Of a stretch of DNA of 64,000 nt, positions 23,163 to 32,643 are shown one piece after another; position 1 is the stretch's first letter, and each line of letters starts with the position of its first letter. This DNA is from Candidatus Leptofilum proximum (GTDB lineage: Bacteria > Chloroflexota > Anaerolineae > Promineifilales > Promineifilaceae): assembly GCA_016710325.1 (NCBI GenBank), contig JADJXK010000001.1:1426001-1490000 (forward strand). The letters run 5' to 3'. The translations under genes were made by a program, and so were the position numbers. Below the pieces are notes generated by a model. That model searched no databases. It saw only the letters and a list, made by a program, of their open reading frames with translations, and was not told where the DNA came from.

Positions 23163-24197
23163 TTACCGATTACTGAAACTCTTGGTCTTGTCGATCCAGC
23201 GATTAAGCGTGTCTAGCGCCGCGCCGCTGTCGATCGATGCGCGGGCTTCGGCCAGGCCAGCGGCCCAATCGTTGCAATCGACGCTGAGCGCGGCGGCGGC
23301 GTTGAGCAGCACGATGTCGCGCCGTGGACCCCTGTCTTTGCCGCTGAGAATATCGTGCGTGATTTGGGCGTTTTCCTCGGGCGTGCCGCCAACAAAATCG
23401 TCAATGGTGGCGCGCGGCAGGTCCAGCTCCAGCGGATCAAAATCGCGGGTGACGACGCTGCCGTTGTGCCAATGGCTCAGCCGGTTCACGCCAGTGGTAG
23501 AAAGCTCATCCAGGCCATCCGCGCCGTGCACGACGAAGGCGGCTTTGCTGCCCAGCTCGCCCAGCACCAGGGCCAGCGGTTCCGTCAGCGCCGCATCGTA
23601 CACGCCGATGAGTTGGTGGGTGGCCCCGGCCGGATTGGTGAGCGGACCGAGCAGGTTGAAGATGGTGCGCTGGCCCATTTCGCGGCGCGGGCCGATGGCA
23701 AAACGCATTGCCGGGTGGTGGTTGACGGCATACAAAAAGCCGATGCCAACGTCGTGGATGCAGTCGGCCACCTGCGCGGCGTTGAGATCGAGGTTGCCGC
23801 CGAGGGCCATGAGCACGTCGGCCGAGCCGGATTTACTGCTGGCAGCGCGGTTGCCGTGTTTGGCTACCTTGACGCCATGACCGGCTACCACAAAAGCGGC
23901 CGTTGTGGAGATGTTAAAGGTGTGCTTGCCATCACCCCCGGTGCCGCAGGTATCGACGACCATTTCGCCAGCGGCCAGGGCGGGCAGCGTTACCGGCACC
24001 ACGTGGCTGCGCATCGATTTGGCGCTGCCCGCAATTTCGGCAACGGTTTCGCCCTTCATGCGCAGGGCGGTGAGGTAGCTGCCAATCTGGGCCGGGGTGG
24101 CTTCGCCGTTCATGATGCTGTCCATCACGGCTTCGGCTTGTGGTAGGGTGAGGTGACGGCCGTTGATCACCGCCCCAATTGCTTCTTTAATCTCCAT
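23163..24197 (-). CDS. trpD: Anthranilate phosphoribosyltransferase
   Basis: A 344-residue enzyme that transfers phosphoribose from PRPP to anthranilate. Motifs: DTCGTGGDGKHTFNISTTAA (PRPP site), KHGNRAASSKSGSADVLMAL (anthranilate/Mg site), FGxxLGPLTNPA-like FNLLGPLTNPAGATHQL and VHGADGLDEL. Standard length. It lies between the retropepsin-like gene and trpC, all leftward. Confidence 0.95.
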   Translation of the reverse strand: MEIKEAIGAVINGRHLTLPQAEAVMDSIMNGEATPAQIGSYLTALRMKGETVAEIAGSAKSMRSHVVPVTLPALAAGEMVVDTCGTGGDGKHTFNISTTAAFVVAGHGVKVAKHGNRAASSKSGSADVLMALGGNLDLNAAQVADCIHDVGIGFLYAVNHHPAMRFAIGPRREMGQRTIFNLLGPLTNPAGATHQLIGVYDAALTEPLALVLGELGSKAAFVVHGADGLDELSTTGVNRLSHWHNGSVVTRDFDPLELDLPRATIDDFVGGTPEENAQITHDILSGKDRGPRRDIVLLNAAAALSVDCNDWAAGLAEARASIDSGAALDTLNRWIDKTKSFSNR

Positions 24198-24211
24198 CCG
24201 ACAGTTCCTTT

Positions 24212-24592
24212 TTACTGAAAAATTAACTGCATTTGTGGCAAATCGATGACGGTTCCGGCCGCCAGGAGCAAATCCATGCCTAAAATGCCAGAAATCTCAA
24301 AACCGTAATCCATACCCCCGACTTCCACCTCAACCCCAACCAGACGTTTATCACCCAGCCGAACTTCATCCATCTGCCTCATAAAAACCACTTCAGTTCC
24401 GCCAACGCCGCGAATCATGTGGAGGGTATCCGTGGGCAGCGGAGCCACATTTAAAGCGGCAAGGGCATCGACGGAAAAGATTGTTGAGGCAGAACCAGTG
24501 TCTACCAACACATTTTGAATTTCTAAAGAGGCGCCTTGATAGACAACTTCAACGGCCGTAAACGGCAAGTCATCTTTGAGATGTAACTGCAT
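24212..24592 (-). CDS. Retropepsin-like aspartyl protease domain protein
   Basis: A 126-residue protein with a single pepsin-like lobe. The active-site triad motif VLVDTGSASTIF (Asp-Thr-Gly) and the later ISGILGMDLLL, corresponding to the flap-side ILG motif, match bacterial retropepsin-like proteins that act as homodimers. It overlaps the end of the upstream 93-residue gene by 23 bases and has AGGAG before its ATG, so the two are translationally coupled. The substrate is unknown. Confidence 0.75.
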   Translation of the reverse strand: MQLHLKDDLPFTAVEVVYQGASLEIQNVLVDTGSASTIFSVDALAALNVAPLPTDTLHMIRGVGGTEVVFMRQMDEVRLGDKRLVGVEVEVGGMDYGFEISGILGMDLLLAAGTVIDLPQMQLIFQ

Positions 24593-24851
24593 GACTGCTC
24601 CTGATGCCTATCCAGGTTCGCTCTTTAATGTCAAGGGCATCCTGGCTGGTGTGGACAAAGTAAAATTCTCTTTGCGGGAATTCCGCATGCAGTTCGCGGT
24701 AACGGGCGAGGGCGCGGGAACCGTTGCTACATTGCTCCACAACTCCCATCCGCTTAATTTGCCGCTGCTGTTCTGGGCTGGTTTCGGCCTCAAACGCTTC
24801 GATGATCAGCCACTGGTCTGGATAATGGTGGCGAATTTCCTCCCATTTCAT
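24570..24851 (-). CDS. Unknown small protein coupled to the retropepsin-like gene
   Basis: A 93-residue soluble protein starting MKWEEIRHHYPDQWLIIEAF. The middle, SNGSRALARYRELHAEFPQREFYFVHTS, and the end, LDIKERTWIGIR, resemble a small family I have seen paired with retropepsin-like genes, though I cannot name it. The pair sits inside the trp cluster in the same direction. Its role could be substrate or partner of the protease; this is inference. Confidence 0.6.
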   Translation of the reverse strand: MKWEEIRHHYPDQWLIIEAFEAETSPEQQRQIKRMGVVEQCSNGSRALARYRELHAEFPQREFYFVHTSQDALDIKERTWIGIRSSHAVTSQR

Positions 24852-24864
24852 GGCGTTACCTCAC

Positions 24865-27792
24865 TTATAAAACCTTCGTTACCTGGAGCCAGTTTTCGCC
24901 GCGTGTGGCGTTGGCGGTTTTCATTGCTTCGCCCGAACCAAGCACGGTGACGACGGAACGGCCGTAATCAGCCAAGCCCGCCACCGCCTCGCCAAAACGC
25001 ACAAAATCGGCCGAAGTCGCGTGCAAAACCTCCGTGCGCTTTTGTTGGCGGTAGTCGTCGCTGCTGTTGCTGAGGATGCGGCTCATGGCCGTGTACCCTT
25101 TGGCGTCTGGCAGCTGGTAGCTGTCGATGTTGCTAATCGCGCCGATGATGCTCTTGGTCAGGTCATCGTCGGAGACGCCGCGCTGCAGGAAGCTGCCCAC
25201 GTTGTCGTACACGTCGATCGTGGGCAGCAGGTTGGGATCGCGGTAGGAGTAGTAGCTCAACACGCCGGAGAAGTTGCTAAAGCCAATCATGCTGCCGTAC
25301 GCCCCGCCCTGGACGCGCACTTTTTCCCAGAGGTAAGAGGTGCGCAGGTAGTTGACGATGGCCGAGACGGAGCCGTGCTCCTGGTAGCCCAGTTCGTACA
25401 AGTTGCCGCCTTTGGCCACGTAGTTGACCTGGGCCGGGATGGTGAGGCCTTCGTTTTGCAACGGCCGTTGCCAATCCCACACCTTCATTTCCACCGGCAC
25501 ATCGGGCATCTGGCTGACCAAATTGGCCAGCTGTGGCTGGAACGTGGTCCAGTTTTCGCCGTCGAGCGTGACGTTGGCCAGCATATTCTGGCGGCTGATC
25601 AAAATCGCCCGCACCGCCTCCAGTTTGGCCAGCACCGATGGCCAGTCGCTCTCCACCTGGTCGGCCAGCTGGCGCAGGAAGAAGAGGTAATCGATGCCGC
25701 TCATCTGCTCCGAAGCCCAGCCGGACTCGGAAAAATAGCTGCGCAGGCGGCGGTTGACTACCGCGTGACCGCTGGGCACCAGGCCCGATTCGATGCTGGC
25801 TTTGGCGCGCAGCACCATCTGGCGGAACCGCTCCTGATTGTCTAGCTTTACCGTCAACAGCACGTCGCGCATAATGTCCAACATTTCTTGTGCCTGGCTC
25901 ATGGTGGCCTTGCCGCGCAGGAAAAGCCACGCGGCGGACTCTGCTTCGCCGCGCTTGGACGACAGGAAGGTAGTCGGGTAGATGCCGCCGGTGGAACGGC
26001 CGATTCGCTGCTGCAGCTGCACAAAATCTTGCGACTCGGTGCCAATTTCCACCAGGGTCCGGCCAAACAGCTTCACGTACGGCAGCAAATCGGCGGGCAG
26101 GGCGTGCAAATTCAGGCCCAGCTCCAAATAGACGATGCCGTTGGTGAACAGGTCGTGGAAGAGTGTGGGCACCCCGGCGGCTTCGGTTTGTTCGGTGGGG
26201 ATGGGCTTGTTTTCTTTGTCCAGGTCCGCCAGCGTCAGCCGGGGCAGCAGGGCGATTGTTTCTGGGCTGTCGGCCTTTTCTTGCAGCGCCTTCAGCTCGT
26301 GCGTCTGGCGGATGATGTCGTTGAGCTGGGCCTCGTTGAGGCGGGCTTTGATGGCGGCCAGCTTTTCTTTTTCGGCCGTTTCCTGCCGCTGCTGCAACGC
26401 GGGGTCTGGCTCCAAAACGACGGTGCCCCGGTGGTTGTTTTCCAGCAAATAGGTGCGGATGAGGTGGGGCAGGAACATGGGATCGTCGGCGATGGCTTCT
26501 TTTACGGCCGTTAATGGCCCCTCAAACTTCAGCGGCGCCAGCGGGTCCAGGTCGTACAACCAGTTGGCAAATGCGCCAAAGGCCAGGCTCAGGCCGCGGG
26601 GGAACGACCCTGTGTTGTTTTCGCGCAGGCTGAACTCGATGCTGTTAACGGACGCTTCCACCGCTTCCGGCTCAAACCCTTCGTCGGCCAACCTGGCCAG
26701 CGTGCCCAGGATGAGCCGCTCGACGGCCTCGATGCTCTCGGCCTTCACGCCCTTCATGCCCACAGAAAAGGTGCCCTGCCGCATCCGGCTGGAGTAGCCG
26801 CCGCCGATCACGTCGTCGCCCAGGCCGGAATCGACCAGGGTTTTGCGCAGCGGCGAGCCAGCGGTGCCCAGCAGGGTATAGCTCAGCACGGTCAGGGCGC
26901 GCTGCAGCACCATGTCGTCGTCGGTGGGCGGCAGCACCCAGTTGACGGTGACGTAATGTTTCTGGCTGTTGTCGCCGTCGGCCTCGACGGAGTAGGGGAA
27001 GGTGGCGCGGATCGGTTTATCGAAGGAGGGGTGGACGGGAACGGCCGTGTCCACCTCAGTTTGGTCAAACGCCTGCAAATAGCCATCCGCCAGTTCCAGG
27101 CGCTTTTCCGGATCGTCATCGCCATAAAACACAATGCGCGAATTAGCCGGATGGTAATACGTCTCGTGGAAGCTGCGGAACTGCTCATAGGTCAGGTTCG
27201 GCATCACTTCCGGATCGCCACCTGAGTCGTTGTGGTAGGCATTCTCCGGGAACATTACCTGCTTGATGTGGCGGTACAGCACGCCTTCCGGCGACGAATA
27301 CGCGCCCTTCATTTCGTTGAAAACCACACCTTTGTAAATCAGCGGATCCTCAACCTTTTCCAGCTCCAGGTGCCACCCTTCCTGCGCCAGGTGGTTGGGC
27401 GTAATGAGCGGATTGAGCACTGCATCCAGATACACATCCACCAGGTTGTAGAAATCCTGCGTGTTGGTGCTTGCTACCGGGTAAGCCGTCATGTCGGCCG
27501 AGGTGAAGGCGTTTATGAACGTCTTCATCGACCCCTTCACCAGCTCCACAAACGGCTCCTTCAGCGGGTACTTCTGCGACCCGCCCAGCACCGAGTGCTC
27601 CATGATGTGCGGCAGGCCAGTAGAATCTTCGGGCGGGGTGCGGAAAGCGATGCTAAACGACTTGTTTTCGTCATCATTTTCTAAGGAAAGCAGCTGCGCG
27701 CCGCTCTTGAGGTGGCGGTACAGACGCGCCGTGGTGTTGCGTTCCTCAATTTCTTCTTCGCGTATCAGTTCAAAACCGTGTTTTACCGTCAT
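24865..27792 (-). CDS. M16C zinc metallopeptidase, presequence-protease-like
   Basis: A 975-residue peptidase of the PreP/CYM1 group. The inverted zinc motif is HIMEH (in TGLPHIMEHSVLGG), with the distal Glu in VVFNEMKGAYSSPEGVL. VYLDAVLNPLI and the GGAYGSMIGF segment of the C-terminal half are also typical. These enzymes degrade unstructured peptides inside a closed two-bowl chamber. No signal peptide is visible, so it is probably cytoplasmic. The start at 27792 follows AAGGGTAT; an upstream in-frame start would add 20 unlikely residues. It interrupts the trp gene order between trpG and trpD. Confidence 0.9.
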   Translation of the reverse strand: MTVKHGFELIREEEIEERNTTARLYRHLKSGAQLLSLENDDENKSFSIAFRTPPEDSTGLPHIMEHSVLGGSQKYPLKEPFVELVKGSMKTFINAFTSADMTAYPVASTNTQDFYNLVDVYLDAVLNPLITPNHLAQEGWHLELEKVEDPLIYKGVVFNEMKGAYSSPEGVLYRHIKQVMFPENAYHNDSGGDPEVMPNLTYEQFRSFHETYYHPANSRIVFYGDDDPEKRLELADGYLQAFDQTEVDTAVPVHPSFDKPIRATFPYSVEADGDNSQKHYVTVNWVLPPTDDDMVLQRALTVLSYTLLGTAGSPLRKTLVDSGLGDDVIGGGYSSRMRQGTFSVGMKGVKAESIEAVERLILGTLARLADEGFEPEAVEASVNSIEFSLRENNTGSFPRGLSLAFGAFANWLYDLDPLAPLKFEGPLTAVKEAIADDPMFLPHLIRTYLLENNHRGTVVLEPDPALQQRQETAEKEKLAAIKARLNEAQLNDIIRQTHELKALQEKADSPETIALLPRLTLADLDKENKPIPTEQTEAAGVPTLFHDLFTNGIVYLELGLNLHALPADLLPYVKLFGRTLVEIGTESQDFVQLQQRIGRSTGGIYPTTFLSSKRGEAESAAWLFLRGKATMSQAQEMLDIMRDVLLTVKLDNQERFRQMVLRAKASIESGLVPSGHAVVNRRLRSYFSESGWASEQMSGIDYLFFLRQLADQVESDWPSVLAKLEAVRAILISRQNMLANVTLDGENWTTFQPQLANLVSQMPDVPVEMKVWDWQRPLQNEGLTIPAQVNYVAKGGNLYELGYQEHGSVSAIVNYLRTSYLWEKVRVQGGAYGSMIGFSNFSGVLSYYSYRDPNLLPTIDVYDNVGSFLQRGVSDDDLTKSIIGAISNIDSYQLPDAKGYTAMSRILSNSSDDYRQQKRTEVLHATSADFVRFGEAVAGLADYGRSVVTVLGSGEAMKTANATRGENWLQVTKVL

Positions 27793-27866
27793 AAATACCC
27801 TTCTAACTTGAGAATGAGATGATGACTCCAATCGTAAAGCGTCTGCTGCCAATCGTCAATTTTGCG

Positions 27867-27899
27867 AGTTCCCCGGAAACTCCGAGTTTCTGGGGAACT
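27867..27899. repeat. Hairpin repeat AGTTCCCCGGAAACT / AGTTTCTGGGGAACT
   Basis: 15-base arms (27867-27881 and 27885-27899) with one G-T mismatch and a 3-base loop, directly after trpG. Same family as 4533-4589. Confidence 0.7.
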
Positions 27900-27900
27900 A

Positions 27901-28464
27901 TTACCACTGCTCCAAAAAGTTCTGCAAAATCCGCTTGCCGTGTTCCGTCAGGATACTCTCCGGGTGGAACTGCACCCCCACGGTCGGGTACTGTTTGTGG
28001 CGCACGCCCATCACCTCGCCTTGGCTGGTGAATGCCGTTACTTCCAGATCGTCGGGAATTGGCTCCTCAACGATGAGCGAATGGTAGCGCGTGGCGTTAA
28101 ACGGGCTGGGCACGCCGGAAAAGACGCCGCTGCCGTTGTGGTAAACGGCCGAAACCTTGCCATGCATCAACCGCGGCGCACGCGACACCTTGCCGCCGTA
28201 CGCCTGGCCAATGCACTGGTGCCCTAAACATACCCCGAAAATCGGGGTCGTCGGGCCAAACTCGCGCAGCACGTCCAGCGAAATGCCGCCGTCGTTTGGG
28301 TCGCCCGGCCCCGGGCTGATGACGATGTGGTCCGGGTTCAGCGCCCGAATCTCCTCCAGCGTCACCTGGTCATTGCGGAACACCTGGATCTCCTGCCCCA
28401 GCTCGCCCAGGTACTGCACCAGGTTGTAGGTAAATGAATCGTAATTGTCGATCACAACTAACAT
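27901..28464 (-). CDS. trpG: Anthranilate synthase component II (glutamine amidotransferase)
   Basis: A 187-residue class I amidotransferase that delivers ammonia to TrpE. Motifs: IDNYDSFTYNLVQYL at the N-terminus, VISPGPGDPNDGG, nucleophile region GVCLGHQCIGQAYGG and catalytic His/Glu in GVQFHPESILTEHG. The ATG at 28464 is chosen because AGAGG lies just before it; a GTG two codons upstream would overlap that site. It stands alone rather than fused to trpE or trpD. Confidence 0.95.
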   Translation of the reverse strand: MLVVIDNYDSFTYNLVQYLGELGQEIQVFRNDQVTLEEIRALNPDHIVISPGPGDPNDGGISLDVLREFGPTTPIFGVCLGHQCIGQAYGGKVSRAPRLMHGKVSAVYHNGSGVFSGVPSPFNATRYHSLIVEEPIPDDLEVTAFTSQGEVMGVRHKQYPTVGVQFHPESILTEHGKRILQNFLEQW

Positions 28465-28479
28465 AGTCACCTCTGTTTA

Positions 28480-28552
28480 GGTAATCGGTTATCCGTAATC
28501 GGTAATCGGTAAACCGCTCACCGATTACCGATTACCGTTCACCGATTACCGG
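28480..28552. repeat. Inverted tandem-unit repeat (TAATCGG 7-mers)
   Basis: Units GTAATCGG/TAATCGG (28480-28514) face units CCGATTAC (28521-28552) between trpS and trpG. The right block encodes the last residues of TrpS. A short one-sided relative (TTACCG/GATTACCG) lies at 23143-23175 between trpC and trpD. Confidence 0.8.
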
Positions 28553-29561
28553 AAACCGGCAAAACAAGCCCCATCATTTCCTTCATTTCACGCAGCTTGG
28601 GTTGGGAAACGGCCGCTGCCTGCTCCGCCCCAATGGCCAAAATGCGATCCAGCTCAGCCGGGTCGTCCATCAGCGCCTGGTAGCGGGCTTGCAGTGGGGC
28701 TAAAAAGTCGATCACTACCTCGGCCACGCCCACCTTCAGATCGCCGTAACCGCGCGCGTTGGCAAAATCGGCCTCGACGTCCGCGTTGGACTTGCCGGTG
28801 ACCGCTTTGTAGATGCCCAGCAGGTTGTTCACCCCCGCCTTCTCCGGATCGTCCGAGAAGCGAATCTCGTTGCCCGAATCGGTCACTGCTTTCTTGAAGG
28901 AGCGCATGATCTCTTTGGGATCATCCAGCAGGCGGACGGCGTGGCCGCGCACGTGGGCCAGGCTCTTGGACATCTTCGCCGTCGGGTCGTCCAGCCCCAT
29001 CAGCCGCGCCCCGGTGGGCGGGATTTTCGGCTCGGGAATGATGAAAAACTCTTCTTCATAGATGTGGTTGAAGCGCTGGGCAATGTCGCGCGCCAGCTCC
29101 ACGTGCTGCTTCTGGTCTTCACCCACCGGCACTTCGTGCGCGTCATACAGCAGGATATCGGCCGCTTGCAGCACCGGGTAATCCAGCAGCCCCACGCCCA
29201 CACTCGCCTGCTTGGCCGATTTGTCTTTAAACTGAGTCATACGCTGCAGCCAACCGAGCGGCGTGACGCAGTTCAGCAGCCAACAGCCTTCAGCATGGAC
29301 GGTAACGTGGCTCTGCACAAACAGCGTGCTCTTTTTGGGATCGATTCCGGCGGCCAGCAGCATCGCCGCCAGGGCGCGGGTTTGGAAGCGCAGCTCCACC
29401 GGGTCTTGCGGCACGGTGATGCTGTGCAAATCGACGACGCAGAAGAAATTCTCCTTCTCATCCTGCCCGGCAACCCAATTTTTGACCGCGCCCAGGTAGT
29501 TGCCCAGGTGAATGTTGCCCGATGGCTGAATGCCGCTAAAAACGCGTTTTTTGGTGGTCAT
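28539..29561 (-). CDS. trpS: Tryptophanyl-tRNA synthetase
   Basis: A 340-residue class Ic synthetase that charges tRNA-Trp. HIGH-like motif PSGNIHLGNYLGAV near the N-terminus, KMSKS (TAKMSKSLAHVRG) near residue 200, and DLHSIT, YPVLQAADILLY, VPVGEDQKQHVEL in between. It lies within the trp biosynthetic cluster behind the T-box leader, which would couple charging capacity to tryptophan synthesis. Its last codons lie in a repeat (28539-28552), giving the tail PVSGNR. Confidence 0.95.
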   Translation of the reverse strand: MTTKKRVFSGIQPSGNIHLGNYLGAVKNWVAGQDEKENFFCVVDLHSITVPQDPVELRFQTRALAAMLLAAGIDPKKSTLFVQSHVTVHAEGCWLLNCVTPLGWLQRMTQFKDKSAKQASVGVGLLDYPVLQAADILLYDAHEVPVGEDQKQHVELARDIAQRFNHIYEEEFFIIPEPKIPPTGARLMGLDDPTAKMSKSLAHVRGHAVRLLDDPKEIMRSFKKAVTDSGNEIRFSDDPEKAGVNNLLGIYKAVTGKSNADVEADFANARGYGDLKVGVAEVVIDFLAPLQARYQALMDDPAELDRILAIGAEQAAAVSQPKLREMKEMMGLVLPVSGNR

Positions 29562-29581
29562 AGTTAACCTCTTTACTTAAC

Positions 29582-29652
29582 ATAATTACCTAATTACTCA
29601 ATTACCTAATTACCCGCTCTGTAATTGAGTAATTAGGTAATTGGGTAATTAC
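29582..29652. repeat. Inverted tandem-unit repeat (AATTACCT 8-mers)
   Basis: Left block AATTACCT, AATTACTC, AATTACCT, AATTACCC (29582-29614) faces GTAATTGA-type units (29621-29652), which include the trpE stop codon. It lies between trpE and trpS. Its unit resembles that of 20008-20083. Confidence 0.8.
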
Positions 29653-31160
29653 AACAACCCATCCTCCGCCCGATCAACGGCGACGAAGAGGGCTTTGGCT
29701 TTGTTGACCGATTCCTGGTGCTCGGTTGCCGGGTCGCTGTCGGCGACGATGCCGGCACCGGCCTGGACGTGAATCTGGTCGCCCTGCATCAGCATGGTGC
29801 GAATGGCGATGCAGGTGTCCATGCTGCCATCGTAGCTGACGTAGCCTGCGGCCCCGGCGTACAGCCCGCGCCGCACGCCTTCCAGCTCCTCGATGATTTC
29901 CATCGCCCGCACCTTGGGCGCGCCGCTGACGGTGCCCGCTGGAAAGGTGGCCCGCATCAAATCGTAGGCGTCCATGCCGTCGCGCAGCTTACCTTCCACG
30001 TGGCTGACGATGTGCATCACGTGGCTGTACCGCTCGACCACCATCAAGTCGCGCACATGCACCGTGCCGTACTCGCTGACCCGGCCGATGTCGTTGCGGC
30101 CCAAGTCTACCAGCATCACGTGCTCGGCGCGCTCTTTGGGATCGGCCAGCAGCTCTTTGGCCAGTTCGCTGTCCTCGGTGGGCGTGGTGCCGCGTGGCCG
30201 CGTGCCCGCGATGGGGCGCACGCTGGCGATGCCGTCTTCCAGCCGCACGTGCATCTCCGGCGAGGCGCCGATCACCTGCATCTCTGGCCCAAAGTCGAAG
30301 TAGAACATGTAGGGCGACGGGTTGAGCATGCGCAGGGCGCGGTAGATGGCAAACGGATGGGCGCTGGTCTGGCGGCTGAAGCGCTGGCTCAGCACCACCT
30401 GGAAGATGTCGCCGGCGGCGATGTGCTCTTTGGCCTGGCGCACCATTTCTTCGTAGCGGCTTTGTGGCATGTTGCTGGTGAGCGTTTCGGCCAGATTTTT
30501 GTTATCGCTGCGCCAGCGGCGGCGGGGAATGGCGGGTAACGGCCGTAACAACCGCTCGCTCACCCGTTCAATTCGCTGAATCGCCCCCACATATGCTGCT
30601 TCCACATCGCCGTTCACATGCGTGTTGGCCAAAATGAGCAGCCGGTGCCGCGCATGGTCGAAGACGACGAGCGTATCGGCCAGCAAAAAGATGGCGTCGG
30701 GGATGTTGAGGGTGGATACGGCCGTTTCCGGCAGTCGTTCAAAATAGCGCACCACATCGTACCCCAGGTAGCCCACCGCGCCGCCGTTGAAGCGGGGCAA
30801 ACCGGGCAGGTCGGCATGGACAAACTGGCCCAGTTCCGCTTTGAGTACGTGCAGAATGTCCTCGCCGTCGGCCAGGTTGCGGGTGGTGGTTTCGTCGCCG
30901 AGGGTGGTGGTGATGGAACGGCCGTGCAGGGCAATCGACCCGCGCGGCGCAACGCCCACAAACGAGTACCGCCCGACCTGTTCGCCGCCTTCTACCGACT
31001 CCAGCAAAAACGACGGTCCCAGCTCATCCATCAGCTTCAGATAAACCGACACCGGCGTTTCCAAATCGGCGGCAAACTCCCGGTACACCGGAATCAAGTT
31101 GGCCGGTCCGCCCGCCAATTCACGAAACTGTGTTAAAGATGGTGTGTAAACTTGGTTCAT
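29649..31160 (-). CDS. trpE: Anthranilate synthase component I
   Basis: A 503-residue chorismate-utilising enzyme that makes anthranilate with TrpG. The tryptophan feedback site LLES is at 52-55 (FLLESVEGGEQVGRYSFVG). Catalytic C-terminal motifs: SPEMHVRLEDG, IAGTRPRGTTPTEDSELAKE, LVDLGRNDIGRVSEYG, FPAGTVSGAPKVRAMEIIEE and YAGAAGYVSYDGSMDTCIAIRT. Length is normal for TrpE, and the LLES motif favours TrpE over PabB. Second gene after the T-box. Confidence 0.95.
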   Translation of the reverse strand: MNQVYTPSLTQFRELAGGPANLIPVYREFAADLETPVSVYLKLMDELGPSFLLESVEGGEQVGRYSFVGVAPRGSIALHGRSITTTLGDETTTRNLADGEDILHVLKAELGQFVHADLPGLPRFNGGAVGYLGYDVVRYFERLPETAVSTLNIPDAIFLLADTLVVFDHARHRLLILANTHVNGDVEAAYVGAIQRIERVSERLLRPLPAIPRRRWRSDNKNLAETLTSNMPQSRYEEMVRQAKEHIAAGDIFQVVLSQRFSRQTSAHPFAIYRALRMLNPSPYMFYFDFGPEMQVIGASPEMHVRLEDGIASVRPIAGTRPRGTTPTEDSELAKELLADPKERAEHVMLVDLGRNDIGRVSEYGTVHVRDLMVVERYSHVMHIVSHVEGKLRDGMDAYDLMRATFPAGTVSGAPKVRAMEIIEELEGVRRGLYAGAAGYVSYDGSMDTCIAIRTMLMQGDQIHVQAGAGIVADSDPATEHQESVNKAKALFVAVDRAEDGLL

Positions 31161-31171
31161 AACCCCTCGCT

Positions 31172-31262
31172 AATTGTGAATTGTGACTTGTGAATAGAGA
31201 ATTGTGAATTGTTAATGAGCTGTCCGTTCACAATTCACAATTCATCGTTCACAATTCACAAT
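31172..31262. repeat. Inverted tandem-unit repeat (TTGTGAA 7-mers)
   Basis: Left block of TTGTGAA/TTGTGAC units (31172-31213) faces right block of TTCACAA units (31227-31262). It separates trpB and trpE. Confidence 0.8.
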
Positions 31263-32624
31263 TTAAACAGTCGGCAGCTGCGTCATCGCCTCAGCAATTG
31301 CTTCGGCGGGATATTCGTAATCGACCAGCTGGCCCTTCAGGTAAGCGTCGTAAGCGGACATATCAAAGTGGCCGTGCCCGCTCAGGTTGAAGGCAATCAC
31401 CTTTTTCTCGCCTGTTTCCTTGCACCGGCGCGCCTCTTGCAGGGCCACGGCAATGGCGTGTGTCGATTCCGGCGCGGGGATGATGCCTTCGGAACGCAGG
31501 AAGGTGATGGCCGCCTCGAACGTTTCCAGCTGCGGCACGGCGCGGGCCTGGACGTCGCCGTTGTTGACCAGGGCGCTGACCTGCGGCGACATGCCATGGT
31601 AGCGCAGGCCACCGGCGTGAATGGCAGGCGGCACAAAGGAGTGACCCAGGGTGTGCATTTTCACCACCGGGGCCATCCTGGCCGTGTCGCCGTAGTCGAA
31701 GGCGTACGTGCCGCGGGTGAGGCTGGGCGAAGCGGCCGGTTCGGCAGCGATGATGGTGGTCTTTTTGCCATTGCGCAGGTTCTCACGCACAAACGGGAAG
31801 GCAAAGCCGCCGAAGTTGGAGCCGCCGCCGGTGCAGGCCACAATCACGTCGGGATATTCGCCCGCCATTTCCATTTGCAGCAGTGTTTCTTCGCCGATGA
31901 CGGTCTGGTGCAGCAGCACGTGGTTGAGCACGGAGCCGAGGCTGTACTTCTTGGCGCCGCCAGAAGTGGCCGCCACTTCCACCGCTTCGGAGATGGCGAT
32001 ACCCAGGGAGCCAGGTGAATCGGGATGCTCGGCCAGGACGGAACGGCCGTAATTCGTCCTATCCGTCGGGCTGGCATACACCTCCGCGCCATAGCTTTCA
32101 ATCACCATGCGCCGGTACGGCTTCTGATTGTACGACACCTTCACCATGTACACTTCCAAATCCAAGCCAAAGTAATTACAGGCCATCGCCAACGCCGAAC
32201 CCCACTGGCCCGCGCCCGTCTCGGTGGTGAGCGCTTTGGTGCCCGCTTCTTTGTTGTAGAAGGCCTGGGGAACGGCCGTGTTCGGCTTGTGTGACCCCAC
32301 TGGACTGACGCCCTCGTATTTGTAATAAATGTGTGCCGGGGTATCCAGCGCCTTTTCCAGCCGCCGGGCGCGGAACATCGGCGTGGGCCGCCACAGCTTG
32401 TACACCTCGCGCACTGGTTCTGGAATCTCAATCTGCGCCTCGGTGCTGATTTCCTGCAGGATCAGGCTCATGGGGAACAGCACGCTGAGGAAGTCCGGCG
32501 TCACCGGCTCCAGCGTCTGCGGATGCAGCACCGGTTCCGGCGGCACGGGCATGTCGGCATTGATGTTGTACCATGCCTTGGGCAGTTTGCTCTCGTCTAG
32601 AATGAATTTTGTTGTCTCGTCCAT
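31263..32624 (-). CDS. trpB: Tryptophan synthase beta chain, TrpB2 type
   Basis: A 453-residue PLP enzyme that joins indole and serine. PLP lysine in GVSPVGSHKPNTA; phosphate-binding glycine loop ACTGGGSNFGGFAF; other motifs TETGAGQWGSALA, LWRPTPMFRARRLE and SGHGHFDMSAYDAYL. Length over 430, an N-terminal extension and the SHKPNTA context mark the TrpB2 (TrpB-like) subfamily, which often works without TrpA. No trpA is seen in the window. First gene after the T-box leader. Confidence 0.93.
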   Translation of the reverse strand: MDETTKFILDESKLPKAWYNINADMPVPPEPVLHPQTLEPVTPDFLSVLFPMSLILQEISTEAQIEIPEPVREVYKLWRPTPMFRARRLEKALDTPAHIYYKYEGVSPVGSHKPNTAVPQAFYNKEAGTKALTTETGAGQWGSALAMACNYFGLDLEVYMVKVSYNQKPYRRMVIESYGAEVYASPTDRTNYGRSVLAEHPDSPGSLGIAISEAVEVAATSGGAKKYSLGSVLNHVLLHQTVIGEETLLQMEMAGEYPDVIVACTGGGSNFGGFAFPFVRENLRNGKKTTIIAAEPAASPSLTRGTYAFDYGDTARMAPVVKMHTLGHSFVPPAIHAGGLRYHGMSPQVSALVNNGDVQARAVPQLETFEAAITFLRSEGIIPAPESTHAIAVALQEARRCKETGEKKVIAFNLSGHGHFDMSAYDAYLKGQLVDYEYPAEAIAEAMTQLPTV

Positions 32625-32643
32625 TTTCCACTCCTTTTGACAG

